NCBI RefSeq assembly: GCF_001618865.1 | Contig: NZ_CP015136.1 | Span: forward strand, 310,001-374,000 | Origin: Luteitalea pratensis | GTDB lineage: Bacteria; Acidobacteriota; Vicinamibacteria; Vicinamibacterales; Vicinamibacteraceae | Direction of reading: 5' to 3' | DNA: 64,000 nucleotides | Shown: positions 54,915 to 63,105 of the stretch, in pieces | Layout: each line of letters starts with the position of its first letter | Position numbering within the stretch: position 1 is the stretch's first letter | Translations under genes and position numbers: made by a program | The notes under the pieces: generated by a model | The model's input: only the letters and a program-made list of their open reading frames with translations | What the model was told of the DNA's origin: nothing | Database searches by the model: none

Positions 54915-55400
54915 TTACTTCTTGTCGTAGGTGCTCGAATAGGGCAGCGGCTTGCCGTCGGGGCCAGGCCGGTTGCCCTTGACGACAAGCACCTTGCCGT
55001 CTGCCGAGACTTCGGTGTTGCTCTCCATCACCGGCTTTCCGCCCTTGCTGTAGATGGTCTTCCCGGTGCGTCCGGTGAGCGTGCTGGTCGCGGTATCGAG
55101 GGCGGCCCAGCCCGTTACCGGCACCGGCTTGCCATCGCCCTTGGTCGTGAATTCCCACTTGGTCGCGGTGCCATCGGCCGCGACCTCGTCAATGGCAACG
55201 GTGACGTCGGCGCCCTTTTGCGTGATCGCGAGATCGCGCTTTTTCGGCAGCGGCGCCCCCGAGGTCGATTTGGCGGCGTTGAACGTCCAGTTCCCGACCA
55301 TCGGGCTCTGGGCTTGGGCCTGGGCCGTCGATGCCGTACCGATCGTCAGCGCAAAGGCACCGGCGATGGCGAGGATGGAAAATCCTGCGCGAGCAAACAT
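54915..55400 (-). CDS. Secreted hypothetical protein (161 aa)
   Basis: 161 residues with a signal peptide (to about residue 29, ending AQAQ). The mature protein begins MVGNWTFNAAKS and runs through alternating strands with many Thr, Lys and Gly; the opening GNWxxNxxKS is typical of a family of small acidobacterial secreted proteins that resemble lipocalin-like folds, with no known function. AAGGAG lies seven bases before the ATG at 55400. It stands alone. Confidence 0.75.
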   Translation of the reverse strand: MFARAGFSILAIAGAFALTIGTASTAQAQAQSPMVGNWTFNAAKSTSGAPLPKKRDLAITQKGADVTVAIDEVAADGTATKWEFTTKGDGKPVPVTGWAALDTATSTLTGRTGKTIYSKGGKPVMESNTEVSADGKVLVVKGNRPGPDGKPLPYSSTYDKK

Positions 55401-55497
55401 GCACACACTCCTTGGTTGGATGTGCGCACGTTACGCTTGAGCTACGCTTTCGTCCAGCCAAGGGACTTCCGGGCCAGGGCCGCGCGCTTACTCGGCC

Positions 55498-55674
55498 CTA
55501 CCTCTCTGGAAGCGGGCCTGACCTGTTTGGGCGGTGCGCAGGCGTGGGGCCGGTCGCGTCGTCGGCCCACGCGCAGATGATGGCGCGCCGGACGTCGGGC
55601 TCATCGTTGGTCGTCGAGGCCGGCATCGACATGCAGAGCGAGAGGGCCGCGAACAACACGGCGAACGGAGTCAT
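55498..55674 (-). CDS. Possible small secreted protein or truncated gene (58 aa)
   Basis: A 58-residue frame, ATG at 55674, TAG at 55500-55498. It opens with a signal-peptide-like stretch (MTPFAVLFAALSLCMSMPAS) and then a short polar part with DEPDVRRAIICAWADD. It lies 20 bp downstream of the arabinofuranosidase stop on the same strand. The mature part is too short for a known domain, so it may be the start of a gene whose remainder is lost. Low confidence. Confidence 0.35.
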   Translation of the reverse strand: MTPFAVLFAALSLCMSMPASTTNDEPDVRRAIICAWADDATGPTPAHRPNRSGPLPER

Positions 55675-55693
55675 GCCCGGTAGTGGCCGGCCG

Positions 55694-57340
55694 TCAGCCC
55701 AACGTGACAGTGACCCTCGTGACCGACGCCGGTGGGAAGCGGTGCGTCAGGGTGCCCCCGCTGCCAGCTGTCAGCGCCGCCGAGGCGCCGGGTACGACCT
55801 CCGACGGACGATCGAAGGTGTTGTGCGCATGGATGTTCGTGGCCCTCAGCGTGACGGCCTGCGCGGCGGTGGCGCGCCCGCCACGCACGGCAATCGTCGC
55901 GTCGCACGCCTCGGTGACGTGCGTGTTGACGACCGTGAGCGTGAGTGTCCGGTCGCTCACCGATGCCGACCCGGCCAGCCCGAGGACGGTGGCCTTTTCC
56001 CGCACGCGGTCGTAGGTGACCGACGGAGCCCCGAACTGGGTGCGCACGGCCTGCGCGCCAGCGTGCGGCGCGTACATCTCGAAGATGTGGTACGTGGGCG
56101 TGGTGATGAACTTGTCGCCGTCTGTGAGGAACAGCGACTGCAGGCAGTTCACGAGCTGCGCGATGTTGGCCATCGCCACCTTGTCGGCATGGCGATGGAA
56201 CGTATCGAGCGTGAGGCCGGCGACCAGCGCGTCGCGGATGCTGGACTGCTGGCCGAGGTGGTGGGAGGGATGCACCTCGGATCCGGGCTTGTGCCACGTG
56301 CCCCACTCGTCCACCACCAGCTTGACGCGATGACGACGGTCGATCTCGCCCATGACGGCCCAATGTCCGGTGATGAGCGATTCCATCTGGTTGGCCTGCG
56401 CCAGCATCTCGTACCATTCGTCGGCTGTGTAGACGAGCGCGTCGCCCTTGCCGGCGTCCCAGTCGGTAGTGGCGCCGCGGCTGACGTTCCACGAGTAGTG
56501 GTGCAGCCCCCAACCCCACATGCTGGCGAGCGCGCCCTCACCCTTGGCCGTCAGGTTGGAGAAGAAGCCACGCGTCCAGCCCAGGTCGCCGCCGTTGGGG
56601 CCGGATCCGATGAACGACAGCTCCTGTCCGAAGCGGGGCACCCACGCCGTGAACTTGCGGTACTCCACCGCATACTCTTCGGCTGTCAGGTTGCCGCCGC
56701 ACCCCCAGCTTTCGTTGCCGACGCCCCAGAACCGCACCCGCAGGGGCTCGGCGCTGCCGCCCTTGCCGCGCAGGTCGGCAAGCGTCGTCGATCCGGCGGG
56801 CGAGTTGCAGTACTCGACCCACTGGTAGAAGTCGCGCGCGGGCAGGCTGCGCAGGTTCGCCGCGAGGTAGGGATTGGCCTCGCACAGGCGCACGAACCGC
56901 ACGAATTCGTTCGTGCCGAACTGGTTGGTGTCGTACTTCCACGGACCGTCCGGACGCTGACCCATGCCGTCGGCCCAGAAGTTGGTCCGCCGTGGCCGTG
57001 CCTCGCGCGGACCGACGCCGTCGCGCCAGTCGTAGCTGTCGGCGAAGCAGCCTCCGGGCCACCGGATCACACCCTTCGGCAGCCGCCGCATGCGATCCAC
57101 GAGCGCCTGCCGGATGCCGGCGGTGTTGGCGATGCGCGACTGCTCGCCGACCCAGATGCCGTCGTAGACCACGCCACCGAGGTGTTCGACGAAGTGGCCG
57201 TACACGTTGGGATCGATGCGGGCGATGGGCTCGTCGAGCAGGACGTCGATGCGTGCATCGGCCGCCTGTGTCGCCCGCGGCGCCAGCGTCATGCCCGCGC
57301 TTGCCAGCATCGTCGTTCGCAGGAAGTCACGTCGGTCCAC
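55694..57340 (-). CDS. Tat-exported GH51 alpha-L-arabinofuranosidase
   Basis: 548 residues from a GTG at 57340, with a twin-arginine signal (DRRDFLRTTMLASAGM). GH51 marks: GHFVEHLGGVVYDGIW, VIRWPGGCFADSYDW, RFWGVGNESWGCGG with the acid/base Glu in NES, and KLVVDEWGTWH with the nucleophile Glu. The C-terminal beta-sandwich follows (about 430-548). It should release arabinose from arabinan or arabinoxylan outside the cytoplasm. AGAGGT lies eight bases upstream of the GTG, which decides the start. Confidence 0.94.
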   Translation of the reverse strand: MDRRDFLRTTMLASAGMTLAPRATQAADARIDVLLDEPIARIDPNVYGHFVEHLGGVVYDGIWVGEQSRIANTAGIRQALVDRMRRLPKGVIRWPGGCFADSYDWRDGVGPREARPRRTNFWADGMGQRPDGPWKYDTNQFGTNEFVRFVRLCEANPYLAANLRSLPARDFYQWVEYCNSPAGSTTLADLRGKGGSAEPLRVRFWGVGNESWGCGGNLTAEEYAVEYRKFTAWVPRFGQELSFIGSGPNGGDLGWTRGFFSNLTAKGEGALASMWGWGLHHYSWNVSRGATTDWDAGKGDALVYTADEWYEMLAQANQMESLITGHWAVMGEIDRRHRVKLVVDEWGTWHKPGSEVHPSHHLGQQSSIRDALVAGLTLDTFHRHADKVAMANIAQLVNCLQSLFLTDGDKFITTPTYHIFEMYAPHAGAQAVRTQFGAPSVTYDRVREKATVLGLAGSASVSDRTLTLTVVNTHVTEACDATIAVRGGRATAAQAVTLRATNIHAHNTFDRPSEVVPGASAALTAGSGGTLTHRFPPASVTRVTVTLG

Positions 57341-57400
57341 GGTCCACACCTCTTGTGACGGGGTAGAAGTCGGCGCCACTCTATACTGAACCGCTCATCC

Positions 57401-58402
57401 GTGACCTCATCCGCTCCTGACCCGCTCGATCGCGCCGCGACGCCTGCGCACATCGACTTCGTGCTCGACGCGATTGGCGTCCCGGATGCCGCGCGCGGCC
57501 AGGTGAGGGCGATGGCATCGCGCACGCCGAGCAAGGCCGAATGGCGGGGTTTCCTGGCTTCCGCGCTGCTGCTGCTCGGCGCAGGCCTGGTGCTCTCCGG
57601 TGTGATCTCGTTCTTCGCGTTCAACTGGGCCACGCTCGGGCGCTTCGCCAAGATGGGCCTCGCGGCGGCGATGAGCGCATGCGCAGCGGCCGCATTGCGG
57701 CGGCCGGAGACGCTGCTGTCGCGCGTGCTGCTGTCGGCCGCGGCGGTGCTCCTCGGTGCCCTCCTTGCCGTGTACGGGCAGACCTACCAGACAGGTGCGG
57801 ACCCCTGGGGCCTGTTTGCGACGTGGGCGCTGCTGATCCTGCCGTGGGCCGTCGCCGCCTGTTTCACGCCGCTCTGGCTCCTGGTCGTCGGCCTGATCGA
57901 TACCGCCCATGTCCTGTACCTGGCGCAGGTCCGTCAGGGTGGCCACTGGGAGCTGACGCTCGTCCTCGGCGTGGTCGCGGTGCACGTGCTCGGCGTGATG
58001 GCTTGGGAAGCACAGTTTCTGCGTCATGAGCCCTGGCTCCGTGACCAGTGGGGGGCTCGCGTGCTGCTGGTCACGGCGCTCGCCCTGCTGCTCGGGCCCA
58101 GCCTCGCCATCGTCATCTCGCCTGACTGGCGCAGCCCGCTCGGTCCCGTGTCCGTCGTGGCGCTCACGTTCGTCGTCGTGGCCACCGGCCTGTTCTATCG
58201 TCTCGTGCGGCCCGACACCTTCATGCTGACCGCCGCCGCCGGTACCGTGATGACGCTGCTCACGACGGTCATGGGACGCCTGTTCATCGTCCGGCTCGAC
58301 CTCGGCATCCTGGGCATGTTCATGATGACCGGCGTGATCATCCTGGAAGTGACGCTCGTGGTCTCGTGGCTGCGGCAGCGTGGTCGGGAGGACACGGCAT
58401 GA
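57401..58402 (+). CDS. DUF2157 membrane protein
   Basis: 333 residues, GTG start. A short cytoplasmic N-terminus with a helix pair (residues 15-45) is followed by eight or nine membrane helices from about residue 50; SALLLLGAGLVLSGVISFFAFNWATL is the typical DUF2157 opening, cut here. A TATACT hexamer (57382-57387) lies 13 bp before the start codon. It is the first of three overlapping genes with DUF4401 and GDYXXLXY proteins, an arrangement found in many bacteria; the function of the set is unknown. Confidence 0.9.
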   Translation: MTSSAPDPLDRAATPAHIDFVLDAIGVPDAARGQVRAMASRTPSKAEWRGFLASALLLLGAGLVLSGVISFFAFNWATLGRFAKMGLAAAMSACAAAALRRPETLLSRVLLSAAAVLLGALLAVYGQTYQTGADPWGLFATWALLILPWAVAACFTPLWLLVVGLIDTAHVLYLAQVRQGGHWELTLVLGVVAVHVLGVMAWEAQFLRHEPWLRDQWGARVLLVTALALLLGPSLAIVISPDWRSPLGPVSVVALTFVVVATGLFYRLVRPDTFMLTAAAGTVMTLLTTVMGRLFIVRLDLGILGMFMMTGVIILEVTLVVSWLRQRGREDTA

Positions 58403-59505
58403 TGCCTGTCGTCTCGATTCGCAGCGTACTGGCCGAAGCCATCGACAAGGACCTGGTGCCAGCCGACGCACACGAACGCGCGAGCGCAGCGCTCCATGGT
58501 GCAGCGCAGGACCATTTGCCGTGGTACCTGCGCGTGCTCATCGGGGGAGGGGCCTGGGTTGGTGCGTGGTTCCTGCTGGGCACCGTGCTCGGACTCGTGG
58601 GGCTTGCGATCGGGCAGCGCATCGATGCCGTCGCGCTGTTGCTGGGCCTGGCACTGATGCCTGCCGGCGTTGCGCTTCGCACCGCCGCGCGAAGCGAACT
58701 GCAGCGGCAGTCGGCGCTCGTGAGCGTGCTCACGGGTCAGTTGCTCCTGGTCGGCGGCCTGGGCGCGCTCTCCGAATCGATGACGCTGGCGGCGGCGGCG
58801 ACCATTATCTCTTCGGCGGTACTCATCGCTCTCTTCGACGACGGCGTCTACAGGTTCGGCGCGACGCTCGCCATCGTCACCGCGATCCTGATCGTGGCCT
58901 TCGACAAGCGGCTACCCTACGCGATGGGGCTGGTGACCGCGACGACGGCGTGCATGCCGGTGCTGATCTGGCGCACCTCACCGGACCTGCAGGCACTCCA
59001 TCGCCATCTCGATCCGGTGGCGTGGGCCTGTGCCACGGCTGCTTGCGGGCTGCTCGCGCTGCAGGCCATCATCGACGCGGTGACCGGCTCGGCCGGCATC
59101 TCACCGGCATTCATCCAGTTGCTGCTGCCCAGGGCGTGGCCATTGACGTTCGTGTTCGTGATGCTGCTGGTGTGGCTGGCGGTGCAGGTCGCACGTGATC
59201 ATGGTGCGGCACCGACCGATCCAGCAGCTGCGGTGGCCATCGGTGGAGCCATTGCCATCGGTGGGCTCACGCTGTCGACGCCAGCGGTATCGGGCGCGCT
59301 TCTCCTCGTCATGCTCGGCTTCGATCGCCGGCGCAGCGGGCTTGTTGGCCTCGCCGCGCTGTTCCTGGGCGGGTTCCTCGGGATCTACTACTACAGCCTG
59401 GCCCTGTCGCTCCTGCAGAAGTCGGCCGTGCTCGTCGCCAGCGGCGCCGTCTGCCTGGCGGCCGCCGCGTTCTTCCGGGCTCGCGCCGCCGAGGTTTCCG
59501 CGTGA
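58399..59505 (+). CDS. DUF4401 membrane protein
   Basis: 368 residues with nine or ten membrane helices. The cytoplasmic N-terminal part (ADAHERASAALHGAAQDHLPWYLRVLIGGGAWVGAW, cut) and the C-terminal FLGGFLGIYYYSLALSLLQKS helix are typical of DUF4401. The ATG at 58399 overlaps the stop of the DUF2157 gene by four bases and its own stop overlaps the next start by four, so the three proteins are made together and probably form a membrane complex. Confidence 0.9.
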   Translation: MMPVVSIRSVLAEAIDKDLVPADAHERASAALHGAAQDHLPWYLRVLIGGGAWVGAWFLLGTVLGLVGLAIGQRIDAVALLLGLALMPAGVALRTAARSELQRQSALVSVLTGQLLLVGGLGALSESMTLAAAATIISSAVLIALFDDGVYRFGATLAIVTAILIVAFDKRLPYAMGLVTATTACMPVLIWRTSPDLQALHRHLDPVAWACATAACGLLALQAIIDAVTGSAGISPAFIQLLLPRAWPLTFVFVMLLVWLAVQVARDHGAAPTDPAAAVAIGGAIAIGGLTLSTPAVSGALLLVMLGFDRRRSGLVGLAALFLGGFLGIYYYSLALSLLQKSAVLVASGAVCLAAAAFFRARAAEVSA

Positions 59506-59996
59506 TCCGGCGAGTCCTGATCGTCGTCGGCCTGATCGCATCGATTGGGCTCATCGCATGGGAGGTGTCGAAGAAGGAACGCCTCCTCGCGTCCGGCGAG
59601 ACGTTGCTGCTCGAGCTCGCGCCGGTGGATCCGCGGTCCCTGGTACAGGGCGACTACATGCGCCTCGACTACGCCATCGCACGCCAGTGGCCGCACGACG
59701 GCTCGTGGCCCAGCGACGGTTCGCTGATCGTCGCCACCGATGACGAAGGTGTCGCGCAATTTCGCCGCCGCGATCTGGGCGAGCCACTCACGACTGGTGA
59801 GCACAGGCTGACCTATCGGATTCGCAAGGGCCGCCTGCAGGTCGGTGTCGATGCCTTCTACTTCCAGGAGGGGCTCGCCGCCACGTACCAGCCAGCGCGG
59901 TACGGCGAGATGCGTGCGGCCACCGACGGCACGTCGCTGCTGGTGGGACTCAGAGACGCCGAACGCAGGCCGCTCGGCATCACGCGCGGCCAGTAA
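59502..59996 (+). CDS. GDYXXLXY-domain protein
   Basis: 164 residues, GTG start. One N-terminal membrane helix (5-20) anchors a periplasmic domain with the family motif LVQGDYMRLDYAI (about residues 47-59) and a C-terminal Y-Q-P-A-R-YGEMR strand. It is the third member of the DUF2157/DUF4401/GDYXXLXY operon and overlaps the preceding gene by four bases. No activity is known. Confidence 0.92.
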   Translation: MIRRVLIVVGLIASIGLIAWEVSKKERLLASGETLLLELAPVDPRSLVQGDYMRLDYAIARQWPHDGSWPSDGSLIVATDDEGVAQFRRRDLGEPLTTGEHRLTYRIRKGRLQVGVDAFYFQEGLAATYQPARYGEMRAATDGTSLLVGLRDAERRPLGITRGQ

Positions 59997-59999
59997 TCC

Positions 60000-60086
60000 G
60001 AAATGCCGGAATGCTGGGGAATGTCGAAGGCCGAGGGCCGAATGACGCAGGCCGAACGACCAATGACCAACCACGAATGACCAATG
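60000..60086. repeat. GAATGCC and AATGACC heptamers overlapping a start codon
   Basis: Units AAATGCC, GGAATGC and GAATGTC (60001-60025) change into GGCCGAA-type units and then AATGACC units (60061-60090). The final AATGACC contains the ATG of the amidase gene, so the repeat provides its start codon. Confidence 0.8.
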
Positions 60087-61790
60087 ACCGTTGATCGCCG
60101 CTCGTTCACGATGGCCGTCCTGTCCGCTGCCGGAGCCACGTACTTCGGCAAGGCAGATGCCGTGGGTGCGCAGACGCCTGCGACGCCAGCGGCGGGGGCC
60201 CCACCACTACCGGCCACACCCGCGCCCGCTCCGCTCGCGCTCGGCAATGGCGAGCCACTCGCGAGCCAGTTCCAGCCGTGGCCCGGTGGAACCGGCGCAC
60301 TGCTCGAACGTTTGGTGCGTGAGCGCGGCGTTGCCGCCTTCGCACGCGCACCGCACGTGCCGCCCGCGTGGAGCGGAACGATGCCGGCCGAGGACGAGGA
60401 CCTCGCGTTTCTTCCTGCGCATCGCCTCTCCGCACTGCTGCGCGCGCGCAAGCTCACCTCCACACGGCTCACGGAGATCTACCTCGCGCGCCTGCAACGC
60501 CTCAACCCGACGCTGAACTGCGTCGTGACGCTGCTCGAGACGCAGGCGCTCGCCGAGGCACGCAAGGCCGATACGGAGATCGCCGCCGGCCGCTATCGAG
60601 GGCCACTGCACGGCGTGCCGTACGGCCTCAAGGACCTCTTCTCGACCCGGGGCATTCGCACCACCTGGGGCGTGCCCGACTTCAAGGATCGGGTCATCGA
60701 CGAGGACGCGGAGATCGTCGTGCGCCTTCGGGACGCCGGCGCGGTCCTGGTCGCGAAGCTGTCGACAGGCATCTTCGCGCAGAACGATCAATGGTTCGGC
60801 GGCCGCACCAACAATCCGTGGAACCTGTCGCAAGGGTCGAGCGGGTCGTCAGCGGGACCGTCTTCGGCGGTCGCCGCCGGCTGTGTCGCGTTCGCGATTG
60901 GCACGGAGACGCAAGGATCGATCGTGTCACCGGCGATCCGCTGCGGCATCACTGCGCTGCGGCCGACGTTTGGCCGTGTCAGTCGATTCGGCGGCATGGT
61001 GCTGGCCTGGTCGCACGACCGCGTCGGGCCGATGTGCCGCACTGCCGAGGACTGCGCGATGGTCTTCAGTGTGCTGCACGGCGTCGACGAGAAAGACCCG
61101 TCGACGGTGACGACGCCGTTCCGCTTCGACCGCCGCGTCGATCTCACGCGGCTCCGCGTCGGCGTCGATCCGGATGCGCCGAAGGAACTGGTGGAGAAGT
61201 TGCGTGCGCTCGGCCTGGCGCCGCGCGAGATCGGCCCACGCCCGTCGGTGCCCGGCGTTGGCGGCGGCAATCTCGGCGTCGAGTCCGCTGCGGCCATGGA
61301 CGCCTACGTGCAGCGCAAGGCGAAGGAGACCGGCCTCGACCTGGCAGCGCTGCCACCGACGCCGGTGCCGACACCGCAGGCGTCGGCCGACAACCCGATG
61401 GCTCCCGCGGACTGGAACCCGCGCTTCGTGAACGGCAGGGTGCCGAGGGCGTTCGACGTCCTGCAGGTCCAGCGCCGCCGCCAGGTGCTCGTGCGCCAGT
61501 GGGGGGACTTCATGCGCGACCTGGACATGTTCATCGGCGGGCCATCGGCCGACGTGTCCGCCAATGCGCAGACCGGACACCCCTGTGTGGTGTTCCCGTA
61601 CGCCTTTGGTGTGCCGCCGTCACGGCCGTCCGGGGCGCGCGTGCCGAACGATCCGCCACCGCCAGTGCTCCAGCCCCAGCCCGTCTGCGCGACGATCGTC
61701 GGCGGCCTCTACAACGACGACCTGATTCTCGCCGTCGCGCACCGGTTCCAGGAAGCCACGGATTTCCACGCCCGCCGGCCGGCGCTGTGA
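60084..61790 (+). CDS. Tat-exported amidase-signature enzyme
   Basis: 568 residues with a twin-arginine-type signal (VDRRSFTMAVLSAAGA) and a Pro/Ala-rich linker (about 30-55). The amidase-signature triad is complete: Lys in YGLKDLF, the cis-Ser in QGSSGSSAGPSSAVAAG, and the nucleophile Ser in TETQGSIVSPA. A second long loop (about 400-450) is Pro-rich. It hydrolyses an amide or related bond outside the cytoplasm; the substrate is unknown. The ATG lies in the last AATGACC unit of the upstream array, and no ribosome-binding site of the usual kind is seen there. Confidence 0.9.
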   Translation: MTVDRRSFTMAVLSAAGATYFGKADAVGAQTPATPAAGAPPLPATPAPAPLALGNGEPLASQFQPWPGGTGALLERLVRERGVAAFARAPHVPPAWSGTMPAEDEDLAFLPAHRLSALLRARKLTSTRLTEIYLARLQRLNPTLNCVVTLLETQALAEARKADTEIAAGRYRGPLHGVPYGLKDLFSTRGIRTTWGVPDFKDRVIDEDAEIVVRLRDAGAVLVAKLSTGIFAQNDQWFGGRTNNPWNLSQGSSGSSAGPSSAVAAGCVAFAIGTETQGSIVSPAIRCGITALRPTFGRVSRFGGMVLAWSHDRVGPMCRTAEDCAMVFSVLHGVDEKDPSTVTTPFRFDRRVDLTRLRVGVDPDAPKELVEKLRALGLAPREIGPRPSVPGVGGGNLGVESAAAMDAYVQRKAKETGLDLAALPPTPVPTPQASADNPMAPADWNPRFVNGRVPRAFDVLQVQRRRQVLVRQWGDFMRDLDMFIGGPSADVSANAQTGHPCVVFPYAFGVPPSRPSGARVPNDPPPPVLQPQPVCATIVGGLYNDDLILAVAHRFQEATDFHARRPAL

Positions 61791-61796
61791 CCACGG

Positions 61797-61870
61797 CCTC
61801 AGGGCTCAGGGCTCAGGTCTCAGGCTCAGGTCTCAAGTCCGGTCTCAAGTCTCAAGTCTCAAGTCTCAGG
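61797..61870. repeat. GGCTCAG and AGTCTCA heptamers
   Basis: GGCTCAG units (61797-61830) and AAGTCTC units (61834-61870), all in one sense. The array starts seven bases after the amidase stop codon and abuts the hairpin cluster that follows. Confidence 0.85.
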
Positions 61871-61872
61871 AT

Positions 61873-62112
61873 GTAGCCGTCGACCTTCAGGTCGACCGAC
61901 GACGGCTGCTTGGAGCGTGGGACCGAAGGTCGCGTCTTGAGTCGCATCCCGTTGGGCCGCGCAGGGCCACCCTCGCGCTCCGCGCGTCGGCGAACCAAGG
62001 AGAAGCGGGCTTACCTGACCTCGCGGCCCAGGCGCATCCTCGTAGATGTGTAGGCGTCGAGCTTGCTCGACGCTCCCCGCCTGCTGCGGCGACGGTCGAC
62101 CAAGGTCGACCG
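61873..62112. repeat. Three GTCGA-core hairpins and a REP-associated insert
   Basis: Hairpin 1 (about 61873-61909) has nested stems AGCCGTCG/CGACGGCT and GTCGACCT/AGGTCGAC. Hairpin 2 (62054-62073) is GCGTCGAGC-TT-GCTCGACGC. Hairpin 3 (62093-62112) is CGGTCGACC-AA-GGTCGACCG. Between them (61953-62014) lies a copy of the insert motif found in the split REP element at 14386. The whole 447-bp gap between convergent amidase and exonuclease genes contains no supported gene. Confidence 0.75.
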
Positions 62113-62237
62113 CTACGTCAACCGGAATCCCGAGTTCCCAGTCCCGAGATCCCGAAGGCCCACGGCCGAACGTCGAAGCCACTTGACGAAGGCCGTCAGC
62201 GAGGGCGGCTCCCGGCTCGACGCGCATGGACAGGCCC

Positions 62238-62984
62238 TCAGGCGAACTCGACGACCAGCGGCGCGTGGTCGCTCGTGCCGAACTCGCGCTGGCACTCGGC
62301 GCGCGTCGCGGTGGCCCCGAGCGACGCGGTGGCGAGCACGTAGTCGATGCGCCAGCCGACGTTGCGCTGGCGAAGGTTGCGCCAGGGCGCCCACCAGGTG
62401 AACAGCCCTTCCTCGCCGGGATGCAGCGTCCGCTGCACGTCGGTGAGTCCGAGGTCGATCACACGCTGCAGCAGCGCGCGCTCGTCCGGCCGCTGCCCGA
62501 TCGCGTTGGCCTTGCGTTCCTTCGGATGCAGGTCGAGGTCGGTCAACGCCACGTTCAGGTCGCCGCACACCAGGAGCCGCCGGCCATCGCGGTGCGCCTC
62601 GGCCACGTGGTTGCCGAGCGCCTCGAGGAACTGCATCTTCCCTGGCAGGTCCTTGCCGCCATTGGGCACATACACGGTCAGGACTTCGAGATCGCCCCGC
62701 GTCACGCTGGCCACCCGGTACTCGAAGTCGAATGCCGGGTGCGCGGCGGCACACTCGGCGCCGGCGAGATCGCGATGGACCAGCAGCGCCACGCCAGAGT
62801 ACCCACCCGATCCGTGCCAGCAGGTCCAGTAGTCGTCACGCGCCGCCAGCGTCATCGGCACCTGTTCGTGCGATGCCTTGATCTCCTGCAGGCACATCAC
62901 GTCCGGCCGCTCGGCGTCGAGCCATTGCTCGACCTGCCCGCCGCGGGCGCGGATACCGTTGACATTCCAGGTCGCGACCTTCAT
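62238..62984 (-). CDS. xth: Exodeoxyribonuclease III (AP endonuclease family)
   Basis: 248 residues, the normal length. Motifs of the ExoIII/APE1 family in order: ATWNVNGIRARG (metal-binding Asn), CLQEIKA (metal-ligand Glu), VYVPNGG (Tyr), CGDLNVAL (catalytic Asp/Asn) and GTSDHAPLVVEF (Asp-His). It repairs abasic sites in DNA in the cytoplasm. The ATG at 62984 (MKVATWN) is the family's usual start; the longer frame reads into repeat DNA. Confidence 0.95.
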   Translation of the reverse strand: MKVATWNVNGIRARGGQVEQWLDAERPDVMCLQEIKASHEQVPMTLAARDDYWTCWHGSGGYSGVALLVHRDLAGAECAAAHPAFDFEYRVASVTRGDLEVLTVYVPNGGKDLPGKMQFLEALGNHVAEAHRDGRRLLVCGDLNVALTDLDLHPKERKANAIGQRPDERALLQRVIDLGLTDVQRTLHPGEEGLFTWWAPWRNLRQRNVGWRIDYVLATASLGATATRAECQREFGTSDHAPLVVEFA

Positions 62985-63014
62985 GAGGACCTGTGACGAA
63001 CGCCGACGGGCGAA

Positions 63015-63105
63015 CACGGCTGACGAACGCCGAACACCGAACCCTGAACGCCGGGGACTGGGAGCGCGCGTCGAAGGCCGAAGGCCGATTGCCGAAGGCC
63101 GATGG
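63015..63105. repeat. GAACGCC and CGAAGGC heptamers
   Basis: GAACGCC, GAACACC and GAACCCT units (63017-63050) and four CGAAGGC/CGATTGC units (63071-63100), between the stop of the M1 peptidase gene and the start of the exonuclease gene, both leftward. Confidence 0.85.
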
